Positions 1-8,166 of a stretch of 64,000 nucleotides of DNA are shown piece after piece. This DNA comes from Teichococcus oryzae (lineage in GTDB: Bacteria > Pseudomonadota > Alphaproteobacteria > Acetobacterales > Acetobacteraceae). Each line of letters starts with the position of its first letter. The first letter of the stretch is position 1. Both the position numbers and the translations under genes were made by a program. The stretch lies in assembly GCF_008386565.1 (NCBI RefSeq), contig NZ_VUKA01000001.1:1240001-1304000 (forward strand), given 5' to 3'. The notes under the pieces were generated by a model. It was not told where the DNA came from, made no database searches, and saw nothing but the letters and a program-made list of their open reading frames with translations.

Positions 1-1
1 C

Positions 2-1174
2 GACCTGCCGCAGGGCTACCAGATCAGCCAGTACCAGTTCCCGGTGATCGGCCAGGGCGAGATCCAGATCGAGCTGCCGGATGGCAGCACCAAGATGATC
101 GGCATCACCCGCCTGCACCTGGAGCAGGATGCCGGCAAGTCGCTGCACGACCAGCACCCGAACAAGTCGTATATCGACCTGAACCGGTCCGGCGTCGCGC
201 TGATGGAGATCGTCTCCGAGCCTGACATGCGCTCCCCGGAGGAGGCCGGCGCCTACCTGACCAAGCTGCGCCAGATCCTGCGCTATCTCGGCACCTGCGA
301 CGGCAACATGGAGCAGGGCTCGCTGCGCGCGGACGTGAACGTCTCCGTCCGCAAGCCGGGCGAGGGGTTCCGCACGCGCTGCGAGGTGAAGAACGTCAAC
401 TCCATCCGCTTCGTCATGCAGGCGGTGGAGGCCGAGGCGCGGCGCCAGATCGAGGTGTGGGAAGCGGGCGAGGAGGTGGTGCAGGAAACCCGCCTGTTCG
501 ACACCACCCGCGGCGAAACGCGCTCCATGCGCTCCAAGGAGGACGCGCATGACTACCGCTACTTCCCCGACCCCGACCTGCCGCCGCTGGTGCTGCAGCA
601 GGATTGGGTGGACCAGGTCAAGGCCGGCCTGCCGGAACTGCCGGATGAGCGGCGTGCCCGCTATGTCGGCGAATACGGCCTGACGCCCTACGATGCCCAT
701 GTGCTGACGCTGGAAAAGGAAACGGCGGCTTTCTACGAAACCGTGGCCGCTGGCCGCGACCCGAAGATGGCGGCCAACTGGGTCACCGGCGATTTCTTCG
801 CGGGCCTGAACCGCACCGGCCACAGCATCGGCGATTCGCCGGTTTCCGCCGAGAACCTTGGCGGGCTGCTGGACCTGATCAAGGACGGCACGCTGTCCGG
901 CAAGCTGGCCAAGGAAGTTCTGGAAGCGATGTTCGAGACGGGCAAGCCGCCCGCCGCCATTGTCGAGGAGCGCGGGCTGAAGCAGGTGACCGATACCGGC
1001 GCCATCGAGGCGATGATCGACGAGGTCATGGCCAAGAACGCCGACAAGGTGGCCGAATACCGCAGCGGCAAGGACAAGCTTTTCGGCTTCTTTGTCGGCC
1101 AGACCATGAAGGCCATGCAGGGCAAGGGCAACCCGGCGCTGGTGAACGAGATCCTCAAGCGCAAGCTGGCCTGA
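2..1174 (+). CDS. gatB: Asp-tRNA(Asn)/Glu-tRNA(Gln) amidotransferase subunit B (5' end missing)
   Basis: GatB binds the misacylated tRNA and, with GatA and GatC, converts Glu-tRNA(Gln) and Asp-tRNA(Asn) to the correctly charged forms. The frame is open from the left edge and begins inside the catalytic cradle, with [17 protein letters not shown] already in frame, so the true start lies outside. Visible family landmarks are [32 protein letters not shown] and RCEVKNVNS, then the helical and YqeY-like tail ending [16 protein letters not shown]. About 390 residues are present of a family length near 480. The gene ends just before a long hairpin that leads into the next gene. Identification is firm. 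Confidence 0.97.
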   Translation, partial: DLPQGYQISQYQFPVIGQGEIQIELPDGSTKMIGITRLHLEQDAGKSLHDQHPNKSYIDLNRSGVALMEIVSEPDMRSPEEAGAYLTKLRQILRYLGTCDGNMEQGSLRADVNVSVRKPGEGFRTRCEVKNVNSIRFVMQAVEAEARRQIEVWEAGEEVVQETRLFDTTRGETRSMRSKEDAHDYRYFPDPDLPPLVLQQDWVDQVKAGLPELPDERRARYVGEYGLTPYDAHVLTLEKETAAFYETVAAGRDPKMAANWVTGDFFAGLNRTGHSIGDSPVSAENLGGLLDLIKDGTLSGKLAKEVLEAMFETGKPPAAIVEERGLKQVTDTGAIEAMIDEVMAKNADKVAEYRSGKDKLFGFFVGQTMKAMQGKGNPALVNEILKRKLA

Positions 1175-1182
1175 CCGGCCAT

Positions 1183-1233
1183 GCCGTGCCACGCTTCCGT
1201 TCCTGGGAACCGCAGGAATGGAAGCGCCACGGC
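1183..1233 (+). promoter_or_regulatory. Long stem-loop abutting the glutathione transferase start
   Basis: Three nested complementary arms are seen: GCCGTG (1183-1188) with CACGGC (1228-1233), CGCTTCC (1192-1198) with GGAAGCG (1220-1226), and TTCCTG (1200-1205) with CAGGAA (1213-1218). G1199 and T1219 can wobble-pair, giving a continuous 14-bp helix, a 3/1 internal loop and a further 6 bp. The structure ends directly at the ATG at 1234 and contains the only purine-rich ribosome-binding candidates. It could end gatB transcription (there is no T-run) or limit translation of the next gene. The function is inferred. Confidence 0.6.
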
Positions 1234-1863
1234 ATGATCACCCTCTACACCTACAACACCCCCAACGGCCGCAAGATCAGCGTGGCGCTGGAGGAGATGG
1301 GCCTGCCTTACGAGGTGAAGGTCATCAACATCACCAAGGGCGAGCAATTCGACCCTGAGTTCCTGAAGATCGCACCCAACAACAAGATCCCGGCCATTGT
1401 CGATTCGGAGGGGCCGGGCGGGAAGCCGATCAGCGTCTTCGAATCCGGCGCCATCCTGCTTTATCTGGCCGAGAAGACCGGCAAGGGCATGCCTGCCGAT
1501 GCGCGCAGCCGCACCGCCGTTCATGAATGGCTTATGTGGCAGATGGGCGGCTTCGGCCCCATGCCAGGGCAGGTGCATTTCTTCCTCGGCCAGCCGGAAG
1601 GCCCGGCCCGCGACTTCGGCCTGGAGCGCTACGGCAAGGAAACGCGCCGGCTCTACGGGGTCATGGACAAGCATCTGGCGGGCCGGACCTTCCTGGCCAC
1701 CGAAGGAGAGCCGAGCATCGCCGATTATGCCGTGATCGGCTGGGCCTGGCGGCATGAGCGGCACCAGGTGGATCTCGCGGATTATCCCAATGTGCGTGCC
1801 TGGTATGAGCGGATGATGGCGCGGCCGGCGGTGGCGCGTGGTTTCGAGGTTGCGCTGGCTTAA
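1234..1863 (+). CDS. yfcG: Glutathione S-transferase family protein, YfcG-like
   Basis: This 209-residue cytosolic protein has an N-terminal thioredoxin-like domain with YNTPNGRKISVALEE, then PNNKIPAIVD and SVFESGAILLYLAEKTGKG, followed by an all-helical C-terminal domain. The Thr-Pro-Asn-Gly stretch and the SNAIL-like FESGAIL loop closely resemble E. coli YfcG/YghU, which use glutathione for disulfide-bond reductase activity. The ATG at 1234 is chosen because family homology begins exactly there; an in-frame start at 1186 would only translate the hairpin. The gene follows gatB by 59 bp. Its natural substrate cannot be told from sequence. Confidence 0.9.
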   Translation: MITLYTYNTPNGRKISVALEEMGLPYEVKVINITKGEQFDPEFLKIAPNNKIPAIVDSEGPGGKPISVFESGAILLYLAEKTGKGMPADARSRTAVHEWLMWQMGGFGPMPGQVHFFLGQPEGPARDFGLERYGKETRRLYGVMDKHLAGRTFLATEGEPSIADYAVIGWAWRHERHQVDLADYPNVRAWYERMMARPAVARGFEVALA

Positions 1864-1880
1864 GCACGGCCCTTTGCCAT

Positions 1881-1909
1881 TTGACGAAGCCTTCGGCCGC
1901 CGCTAGAAG
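1881..1909 (+). promoter_or_regulatory. Probable promoter of tRNA-Ser(GCU)
   Basis: A TTGACG box at 1881-1886 and TAGAAG at 1904-1909 are separated by 17 bp. Transcription would start near 1916, about 30 nt before the tRNA. The -35 is close to consensus and the -10 is moderate. Confidence 0.55.
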
Positions 1910-1945
1910 CACGCCTGCATACGCCGTGTAACTTCAAAACCCTGC

Positions 1946-2038
1946 GGAGGGGTGGCCGAGTGGCCGAAGGCGGCGGTTTGCTAAACCGTTAAACGGGGAT
2001 AACCCGTTTCGTGGGTTCGAATCCCATCCCCTCCGCCA
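1946..2038 (+). tRNA. tRNA-Ser (anticodon GCU)
   Basis: A class II tRNA of 93 nt including an encoded CCA. The acceptor GGAGGGG (1946-1952) pairs with CCCCTCC (2028-2034). The anticodon loop TTGCTAA carries GCT, reading AGC/AGU. A long variable arm precedes the GGTTCGAATCC T-arm. Confidence 0.97.
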
Positions 2039-2060
2039 TCTTCCCAACATCAATCCTGCT

Positions 2061-2822
2061 TCACCGCCAATCCAATGGCTCCCGGTAGCGGGCAAACAGG
2101 AATGTCAGCCCCTCGGCCGGCGCATTCTGTCCGGCCAATGTGCGGTCGCGCCCTTCCAGCAATTGCTGCGGCCATTCCACGGGGCGGCGGCCAAGGCCGA
2201 CCTGCGCAAGGGTTCCCACCATGTTGCGGACCTGATGGTGCAGAAAGGAGCGGGCTTCGGTCTGCACCACCACCTCGTCGCCCTGCCGCGTGACATCCAG
2301 CCTGTCGAGGGTGCGAAGGGCGTCCTTGGCCTGGCAGGCGGCGGCCCGGAAAGCCGAGAAGTCATGCCTGCCGAGCAGTGCCTGGGCCGCGCGATGCATG
2401 GCCTCGGCATCCAGCGCAGCCTGGACATGCCAGACGCGGCCGGCATCCAGGGCAGGGCGCGCGCGCCGGTTGAGGATGCGATAGCGATAGCCCCGTCCCA
2501 CGCAGGAAAAGCGGGCTGACCAGCCATCAGGGGCGCGGGCGGCCCGGAGGATGCTGACGGGATGCGGCCGGCTGTGGAAGTTCAAGGCCTCACGCAGCCG
2601 TTCCGGCGCCAGGTCCAGTGTGATGCTGATCTGCACCACCTGCCCGGCGGCATGCACCCCGGCATCGGTGCGGCCGGAGGCCATGGTGGGCGCCGGCACG
2701 CCACCATTCAGGGAGGCGGCCGCCTCCTCCAGCACCTGCTGCACCGAAAGGCCGCTGGATTGGCGTTGCCAGCCCACGAAAGGGGTGCCGTCATATTCGA
2801 CGAGAAGGGCATAGCGGGGCAT
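2061..2822 (-). CDS. truA: tRNA pseudouridine(38-40) synthase TruA
   Basis: TruA converts U38-U40 in the anticodon stem-loop of many tRNAs to pseudouridine. The protein has 253 residues, near the family norm. It shows the N-terminal EYDGTPFVGWQRQ, the catalytic motif GRTDAGVHA (catalytic Asp53), a YRYRI strand in the middle, and FLHHQVRNMVGTL in the C-terminal half. It is last in a leftward def-fmt-truA run, with fmt ending 3 bp upstream, so all three are probably co-transcribed. This links tRNA modification with formyl-group handling in translation. Confidence 0.97.
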   Translation of the reverse strand: MPRYALLVEYDGTPFVGWQRQSSGLSVQQVLEEAAASLNGGVPAPTMASGRTDAGVHAAGQVVQISITLDLAPERLREALNFHSRPHPVSILRAARAPDGWSARFSCVGRGYRYRILNRRARPALDAGRVWHVQAALDAEAMHRAAQALLGRHDFSAFRAAACQAKDALRTLDRLDVTRQGDEVVVQTEARSFLHHQVRNMVGTLAQVGLGRRPVEWPQQLLEGRDRTLAGQNAPAEGLTFLFARYREPLDWR

Positions 2823-2825
2823 GGT

Positions 2826-3746
2826 TCAGCCCAGAATCGTTCCAGGCGGCAGCGCATAGCCGCGCAGAAAGGCATCCGCCGGCTGGCTGGCCCGGCCTGG
2901 CCGCTGGAGTTGGAGAAGCCGGAGGGCGCCCCTGCCGCAGGCGATGCGCGGAAGGCCATCCAGCACCGTCCCTGGCGGGACGTCGCCGGCGGCGTCATCC
3001 GCCACGGCTTCGGTCACGCGAACCGGCTGCCCCTGATGCAGGAAGAAGGTGCCCGGCCACGGGTTCAGCGCGCGGACACGGCGGGCAAGGGCTGTGGCGT
3101 CCTCGGACCAGGGCATCTGCCCATCGGCCTTACTGAGCTTCGGCGCGTAGGTGGCGCCATCCTCCGGCTGCGGAACCGGCGGCGGATCTTCTTCCAGCGC
3201 CCGCAGGATCAGCTCGCACCCAAGCCCGGCGAGAGCGTCATGGACAACCTGCACTCCATCCGTTTCCCGGATGGGAACCCGCCCTGAAAGCAGCATCGGG
3301 CCGGTGTCCAGCCCTTCATCCATCTGCATGATGGTGATGCCCGTTTCCGTGTCTCCCGCCAGGATCGCGGCCTGGATGGGGGCGGCGCCCCGCCAGCGCG
3401 GCAGCAGCGAGGCATGGATGTTCAGACAGCCGCGCCGGGGCGCCGACAGCATGGCGGAGGGCAGGATCAGCCCATAGGCGGCAACCACGGCCGCATCCAG
3501 GCCAAGGTCGGCGAAGGCCCGGTGTTCGGCCTCGTCCCGCCGCAGGCGAACGGGATGGCGGGTCGGCAGGCCGAGTTCGAGGGCCTTGCGATGAACCGGG
3601 CAGGGGGTCTCGCGCTGACCCCGGCCCGCGGGGCGTGGCGGCTGCGTATAAACCACGGCGATGTCGTGGCCCGCCTGATGCAGCGCTTCCAGCGCGGGCA
3701 CGGCGAAGTCGGGGCTCCCCATGAAGGCGAGCCGGAGGGGGCTCAT
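2826..3746 (-). CDS. fmt: Methionyl-tRNA formyltransferase
   Basis: Fmt transfers a formyl group from 10-formyltetrahydrofolate to Met-tRNA(fMet), producing the bacterial initiator tRNA. The protein is 306 residues. It starts MSPLRLAFMGSPDFAVPALE; the catalytic region is CLNIHASLLPRWRGAAPIQ with Asn109 and His111, followed by TGITIMQMDEGLDTGPML. A C-terminal OB-like domain follows (ALNPWPGTFF). The start at 3746 overlaps the def stop in an ATGA, and an in-frame upstream extension would run inside def and is rejected. Fmt and Def catalyse opposite ends of the formyl cycle, which explains the pairing. Confidence 0.97.
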   Translation of the reverse strand: MSPLRLAFMGSPDFAVPALEALHQAGHDIAVVYTQPPRPAGRGQRETPCPVHRKALELGLPTRHPVRLRRDEAEHRAFADLGLDAAVVAAYGLILPSAMLSAPRRGCLNIHASLLPRWRGAAPIQAAILAGDTETGITIMQMDEGLDTGPMLLSGRVPIRETDGVQVVHDALAGLGCELILRALEEDPPPVPQPEDGATYAPKLSKADGQMPWSEDATALARRVRALNPWPGTFFLHQGQPVRVTEAVADDAAGDVPPGTVLDGLPRIACGRGALRLLQLQRPGRASQPADAFLRGYALPPGTILG

Positions 3747-4276
3747 GCCTTGTCCCGCTCCTGCAGCTTCAGTTCCTTGGCGAGCTTGCGAAGGAGCATG
3801 TTGCGCTTCAGCGCCGAAAGGTAATCCACGAACAGGACGCCATTCAGATGGTCGATCTCGTGCTGGATGCAGGTGGCCAGCAGGCCGTCCGCCTCCATTT
3901 CCTGCCGGCGGCCTTCCAGGTCCAGCCAACGCACCTTGACCTCGGCCGGACGCTCGACCTCGGCATACTGGTTCGGAAGGGAAAGGCAGCCTTCCTCCCG
4001 CAGCGCCGTTTCGGCGCTGGCCGCGACGATCTCAGGGTTCACCATGACCAGCGGCTCGGGCTTGTCGTCGGGCTGCAGGTCGATCACCACCAGGCGCAGC
4101 AGGGAGCCGATCTGCGGCGCGGCCAGGCCGATGCCGGGCGCCTTATACATGGTGGCCAGCATTCGCGGGGCGAGGGCGCGCACGGTGTCCATGTCATCGG
4201 GGGTCACCGCCCGCGCCTTGGCGCGCAGCTGGGGGGCGGGAACGAAAAGGATCGGCAGGAGGTCGGGATCGGGCAT
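3743..4276 (-). CDS. def: Peptide deformylase
   Basis: This metalloenzyme removes the formyl group from nascent protein N-termini at the ribosome exit. All three signature motifs are present in a 177-residue protein: GIGLAAPQIG (48-57), EEGCLSLP with metal-ligand Cys97, and QHEIDHLNG with the HEIDH metal ligands and catalytic Glu (139-143). It is first in the leftward def-fmt-truA operon and overlaps fmt by 4 bp. The start gives the family-typical N-terminus. The other side of the start is a 169-bp spacer shared with the divergent hsp20 promoter region. Confidence 0.97.
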   Translation of the reverse strand: MPDPDLLPILFVPAPQLRAKARAVTPDDMDTVRALAPRMLATMYKAPGIGLAAPQIGSLLRLVVIDLQPDDKPEPLVMVNPEIVAASAETALREEGCLSLPNQYAEVERPAEVKVRWLDLEGRRQEMEADGLLATCIQHEIDHLNGVLFVDYLSALKRNMLLRKLAKELKLQERDKA

Positions 4277-4349
4277 GGGAAGGTTGCTCTACCGCCCGGC
4301 AGGGCCGGCTTCAACCGGGATACGGAGGCGTGGCTTGTTGGTGTCGCCC

Positions 4350-4378
4350 CTTGCATTGCCTGGCAAAAATGACACATC
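4350..4378 (+). promoter_or_regulatory. Candidate heat-shock (RpoH-type) promoter of hsp20
   Basis: CTTGCA at 4350-4355 and CACATC at 4373-4378, 17 bp apart, resemble a relaxed CTTG / C-rich CAT heat-shock promoter. Transcription would begin near 4385, right at the first hairpin of the leader. The match is partial, so the sigma factor is an inference supported by the gene it serves. Confidence 0.4.
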
Positions 4379-4385
4379 TGGTGTG

Positions 4386-4434
4386 GCCGGAGGTGCCACG
4401 GGCCTCCGGCATGACTCGCTCACCCCTGAGGAGT
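4386..4434 (+). promoter_or_regulatory. ROSE-like RNA thermometer in the hsp20 leader
   Basis: Two stem-loops fill the leader. The first pairs GCCGGAGG (4386-4393) with CCTCCGGC (4403-4410) perfectly. The second pairs ACTC (4414-4417) and CTCA (4419-4422) with TGAG (4427-4430) and GAGT (4431-4434), leaving G4418 bulged. Its 5' side contains TCGCT, matching the UYGCU motif of ROSE elements, paired to the AGGA Shine-Dalgarno core (4429-4432) with the characteristic bulged G. The ATG lies 12 nt after the AGGAG. ROSE elements melt on heat to allow translation of small heat-shock proteins in alphaproteobacteria. Confidence 0.7.
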
Positions 4435-4445
4435 TTGCCAGACCG

Positions 4446-4925
4446 ATGTCCCGCTCGCTTTTCGGCTCGCCGCTGTTTCTTGGCTTCGACCACCTTGAGC
4501 AGATGCTCGACCGGGTGGCCAAGAACTCGGACGGCTATCCCCCCTACAACATCGAACAAACTGGCGATAACCGGCTACGGATCACCCTGGCGGTTGCCGG
4601 CTTCAGCATGGACGACCTGCAGATCACGCAGGAAGACAATCAGCTTGTTGTCCGGGGGAAGCAACGCGAGGAGGCCGAAGGGCGTATATTCCTTCACAGA
4701 GGTATTGCCGCCAGGCAGTTTCAGCGCGCCTTCGTCCTGGCGGAAGGTATCGAGGTGGAGGGGGCATGGCTCGACAACGGCCTGCTGCATATCGACCTGA
4801 AGCGCCCGCAGCCCGAGGTCCGGGTCAAGGCCATCCAGATCGGCACGCGCGGCAGCCAGCCTGGTCGGTCGTTGATGGGCAGTGGCTTGCTTGGGTCCCA
4901 TTCTGAGCCCGAGCGTCAATCCTGA
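4446..4925 (+). CDS. Small heat-shock protein, Hsp20/IbpA family
   Basis: This ATP-independent holdase of 159 residues keeps unfolding proteins soluble for refolding by DnaK/ClpB. The N-terminal arm (SPLFLGFDHLEQMLDRVAKNSDGYPPYNIEQTGDNRLRITLAVAGF) is typical of class A alphaproteobacterial IbpA-like proteins. The alpha-crystallin domain follows (LQITQEDNQLVVRGKQ, then FQRAFVLAEGIEVEGAWLDNGLLHIDL). The start at 4446 is set by the AGGAG inside the thermometer hairpin. The tail is longer and more polar than in E. coli IbpA. A DUF1150 gene follows, an association I recall from other alphaproteobacteria. Confidence 0.93.
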   Translation: MSRSLFGSPLFLGFDHLEQMLDRVAKNSDGYPPYNIEQTGDNRLRITLAVAGFSMDDLQITQEDNQLVVRGKQREEAEGRIFLHRGIAARQFQRAFVLAEGIEVEGAWLDNGLLHIDLKRPQPEVRVKAIQIGTRGSQPGRSLMGSGLLGSHSEPERQS

Positions 4926-4930
4926 TGATC

Positions 4931-4948
4931 ACCCGGGTCGATCCGGGT
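4931..4948 (+). terminator. Short hairpin between hsp20 and the DUF1150 gene
   Basis: ACCCGG (4931-4936) pairs with CCGGGT (4943-4948) around a 6-nt loop and is followed by two more T residues. It could partly terminate or stabilise the hsp20 transcript. The T-run is short, so this is tentative. Confidence 0.3.
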
Positions 4949-4986
4949 TTCGTCCGCCGTAACGGGGACAAAAAGGAGATCAGTTC

Positions 4987-5229
4987 ATGATCAAGGAGAA
5001 TGCTACCCGCCCATTCGCTGCTTCTGACGCGCTGCGCCAGTTGACCGCTGCGGATTGGGCCCGCTTCGGGGCAGACCAGATCGCCTATATCCGGCCCATC
5101 ATCGTCGATGGGCAGGCCGTTGTGGCCATTCATGCCGCCGACGGCACGCAGATTGGCGCCGCGCCCGATACCGGCCTGGCGACGGCTGCGATCCTGCAGC
5201 ACGAAATGGTGCCGGTGCTCGTCCACTGA
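4987..5229 (+). CDS. DUF1150 family small protein
   Basis: An 80-residue soluble protein without a signal peptide or membrane segment. It contains TAADWARFGADQIAYIRPIIVDGQAVVAIHAADGTQIG and ends in ILQHEMVPVLVH. This matches my recollection of the alphaproteobacterial DUF1150 family, which sits beside small heat-shock genes; the function is unknown to me. A good AAGGAG ribosome-binding site (4973-4978) lies 8 nt before the ATG. Placement 61 bp behind hsp20 suggests co-expression under heat stress. Confidence 0.75.
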   Translation: MIKENATRPFAASDALRQLTAADWARFGADQIAYIRPIIVDGQAVVAIHAADGTQIGAAPDTGLATAAILQHEMVPVLVH

Positions 5230-5296
5230 CAAGCACTCTGCCAGGATGGCCAGGCGGATTCCGGGCGTTTTCTTGCATCTCCGGCCTTCGCAGCCG

Positions 5297-5325
5297 TTGC
5301 CCTGGCCGCGCGGGGCCGTTAGATA
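5297..5325 (+). promoter_or_regulatory. Probable promoter of tRNA-Thr(CGU)
   Basis: TTGCCC at 5297-5302 and TAGATA at 5320-5325 are 17 bp apart, placing the transcription start near 5332, a few bases before the tRNA. Nothing else is evident in the 109-bp spacer after the DUF1150 gene. Confidence 0.55.
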
Positions 5326-5338
5326 GCGCGGCGCAGGC

Positions 5339-5413
<75 letters not shown>

Positions 5414-5503
5414 GCCTTTCCCCACACAATCTGGTGCATGCTTCCTGAAGGCAGGGCGCCATCACGCGTCGATTTGACCGTGCTGCATCCCTGATGGCTC
5501 ATG

Positions 5504-5536
5504 ATTGCGAGTCATTCGCATTGCAAGCGCGTCGCA
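5504..5536 (+). promoter_or_regulatory. Fur-like palindromes upstream of the exbB-exbD-tonB operon
   Basis: TGCGA (5506-5510) and TCGCA (5516-5520) form an inverted repeat around GTCAT, giving a TTGCGAGTCATTCGCAT core that resembles GC-adapted Fur boxes. A second inverted repeat, CATTGC (5519-5524) with GCAATG (5534-5539), overlaps it. A weak promoter, TTGACC (5474-5479) with GCTCAT 17 bp on, lies just upstream, so a bound repressor would sit at or after the -10. Iron control is inferred from the site plus the Ton genes behind it. Confidence 0.5.
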
Positions 5537-5575
5537 ATGACGGCATAAGCGCCCGCATCTGCGAAGGATGCCGTC

Positions 5576-6013
5576 ATGCTGGTTCGCCGGACGCTTGTTG
5601 CTCTCGGAATCGCCGCAGCCTCGATGCTGCTGCCGCAATCGCCGATGGCTCAGCCAGCCAGGTCACCGATCGGGCTTGAGCTGAACCGCCTGGAAGCGCG
5701 GCAGGAAGGCTGCCGCGTATGGCTGGTGTTGCGCAACCCGGCGGCCGAGGCGGTCGATCCGCTCCGCCTGGACCTCCTGGTCTTCGGCAAGGACGGGGTG
5801 GTGGCACGTCGCCTGGCGCTGGATGTCGGACCCCTGCCTGGGGAAAAGACGATGGCACGCATCTTCGACCTGAGCGGCCAGAATTGCGACGGCATCGGCT
5901 CCATCCTGCTGAACGACCTGCTGGCCTGCGGGCCGGAGGCGGAAGGGCGGGCCGCTTGCCTGCCGCGCCTCAACCTCGCCTCCCGCGTCAGCGGCGTACC
6001 TTTCGAGAAGTGA
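5576..6013 (+). CDS. Secreted protein of unknown function heading the exbB-exbD-tonB operon
   Basis: I do not recognise a named family. The 145-residue product starts with a cleavable-looking signal sequence (MLVRRTLVALGIAAASMLL, then PMAQPA). The mature part has an immunoglobulin-like pattern of short strands: CRVWLVLRNPAAEAVDPLRLDLLVFGKDGVVARRLALDVGPLPGEKTMARIFDL. Four mature-region Cys residues (CRVW, NCDG, LLACG, AACLP) could form two disulfides in the periplasm. A GAAGGA ribosome-binding site precedes the ATG. It ends 10 bp before exbB, implying one transcript and a role near the Ton complex. Confidence 0.75.
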   Translation: MLVRRTLVALGIAAASMLLPQSPMAQPARSPIGLELNRLEARQEGCRVWLVLRNPAAEAVDPLRLDLLVFGKDGVVARRLALDVGPLPGEKTMARIFDLSGQNCDGIGSILLNDLLACGPEAEGRAACLPRLNLASRVSGVPFEK

Positions 6014-6023
6014 GAACATCGCG

Positions 6024-6773
6024 ATGAACCCGACCGACGCCATCCCAGGCACCGCCGCGATGCCTCCCGTGAATGACGTGATCCTTCCGGCGCATCCCGA
6101 TCTGTCGATGCTGGGCCTGTTTCTCCAGGCGGACTGGGTGGTCAAGGGTGTGATGATCGCCCTGGCTTTGGCGTCGGTGATCTGCTGGGCCATCATTGTC
6201 GAGAAGTCGATGCTGCTCACGCGCCTGGCGCGGGAGATCCGGGTCCTGGCCGCCGCGTCTGTCCCGGGCGCGGCCGCTCCGCAGCAGCCGCAGGGGGAGG
6301 AACTGGCTTCCCAGGTTCTGCGTGCCGGCACCCGGGAATGGCGCGACGGGCGCGAGGCGGGCGAAAGCCGCTTCGAGTACCGGCACCGGATGGAGCATGC
6401 CATGCGCCATGCCCTTGCCGCCTCGCTGCGCCGGGCTGAACCGGGGTTGCCTTTCCTGGCCACCACCGGCGCCGTGGCACCCTTCATCGGCCTGTTCGGC
6501 ACCGTCTGGGGCATCATGAACAGCTTCGCTGGCATCGCGCAGAGCAATGATACCTCCCTGGCCGTGGTGGCGCCCGGCATCGCGGAGGCGCTGTTCGCCA
6601 CGGCCATCGGCCTGGTTGCGGCGATCCCGGCCGTGATGGCCTATAACCGCCTGCTGGTTCGCCTGAACCGCCTGCGGCAGGAAGGGCAGGCGGCGCTGGG
6701 CGACCTGGCCTCCAACCTGTCCCGCCGGCCGCCGCAGCTGGGCCATCACCGCGCCAGCGCCGCAGCCGAGTAA
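6024..6773 (+). CDS. exbB: ExbB/TolQ-type proton-channel protein
   Basis: ExbB and ExbD form the inner-membrane motor that uses the proton gradient to energise TonB. The 249-residue protein has an N-terminal membrane segment (VVKGVMIALALASVICWAII), a cytoplasmic loop, and the MotA/TolQ/ExbB domain with LPFLATTGAVAPFIGLFGTV and AVVAPGIAEALFATAIGLVAAIPAVMAYN forming the other two helices. TolQ is the alternative, but no tolB or pal follows, a TonB-type gene lies downstream and an iron-type site lies upstream, so ExbB is favoured. It is followed by exbD after 6 bp. Confidence 0.88.
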   Translation: MNPTDAIPGTAAMPPVNDVILPAHPDLSMLGLFLQADWVVKGVMIALALASVICWAIIVEKSMLLTRLAREIRVLAAASVPGAAAPQQPQGEELASQVLRAGTREWRDGREAGESRFEYRHRMEHAMRHALAASLRRAEPGLPFLATTGAVAPFIGLFGTVWGIMNSFAGIAQSNDTSLAVVAPGIAEALFATAIGLVAAIPAVMAYNRLLVRLNRLRQEGQAALGDLASNLSRRPPQLGHHRASAAAE

Positions 6774-6779
6774 TCAGCC

Positions 6780-7228
<449 letters not shown>

Positions 7229-7229
<1 letters not shown>

Positions 7230-8149
7230 TGAGCGGATACAGCGTCACCGCGCCAGGGATGCCGCGTTTCCGCTCCATCGGCTGGGGCGCTTCCGTGTTG
7301 CTGCATGGCGGGGCGGCCGCTTTCCTGGTGTTCGGCCTGCCTTCACATCCGCCGCCCCCGCCCGTGATCATCCCGTTGGAAGTCGCGGCGCTTCCGGCGG
7401 CGCCCACCAACGACGTGTCGGACCCCAGCGAACTGGTGGAAGCCGCCGAGCCGGTGGCGGCGGAGCCCGTCACGGCGGAGCCGGTGCCGGCCGAGCGCGT
7501 GGAGGCACAGCCGCCGCCGCTGGAGACGGTTCCGCCGCCGGACATGACGCAAGTGGCGCCGCCCGAGGCCATCATGGCGGAGGCCCCGCCCGAGCCGACC
7601 CCCATTCCACCCGAACCCGTGCCGGCGGCCGAACCCGAAACCGCCCCCATCCTGGAAGCGGAGCTTCCGCCGCCGCCGCCGGCCGCGCCTCCGCCACCCG
7701 TGCAGGCCGCGCCGCCGCCGCCCAGGCCCGCGCCGCCGCGCCCGGTCGCCCGTCCTTCCCCTTCATCCGACGCCCCGCGGCGGGCGGATGCCGCCCCTGC
7801 TCCCGCGCCTTCCGCGCCATCGGCCGCCGCTGCCCCGGCGCCGCCCGGCCGCATGGCGGCGCCGCCGGCGAGCTACATCAGCCGCCTCAATGCGGCTCTG
7901 GCCCGCGCCAAGCGTTATCCCAATTCGGCCCGGATCCGGCGGCAGGAAGGCACGGCGGTTCTGAACTTCCACCTGGACCGCGGTGGCCGTGTGCTGAGCT
8001 GGCAGGTCGTGCGCAGCACCGGCCATGCGGAGCTAGACCGAGCCGTTGGCGAGATGATCGAGCGCGCATCCCCGCTGCCGCCCCCGCCTGACGATCTGCC
8101 TGGCAGCACGGTGGAACTGGCGGTGCCCGTCAACTTCAGCTTGCGCTGA
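7229..8149 (+). CDS. tonB: TonB-family energy transducer
   Basis: TonB carries energy from ExbBD across the periplasm to outer-membrane receptors. This 306-residue protein has an N-terminal anchor (SIGWGASVLLHGGAAAFLVFGLP), a long Pro/Ala/Glu-rich spacer of about 170 residues including many PPPP and PEP repeats, and a C-terminal TonB domain (YISRLNAALARAKRYPNSARIRRQEGTAVLNFHLDRGGRVLSWQVVRSTGHAELD). The S-V-L-L-H in the anchor matches the Ser/His positions important in E. coli TonB. A TolA role is possible but the C-terminal domain is TonB-like. Confidence 0.9.
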
Positions 8150-8166
8150 AATGCCTCAGGATGGAT

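Noticed and set aside
5504-5536. Reading the Fur-like palindrome as an Irr or manganese (Mur) site
   Set aside because: The core fits a Fur-type dyad best by eye, but these regulators have overlapping motifs, so I only call it Fur-like.
7440-7760. Repetitive Pro/Ala/Glu stretch as a separate repeat element
   Set aside because: It is the in-frame, low-complexity periplasmic spacer of TonB.
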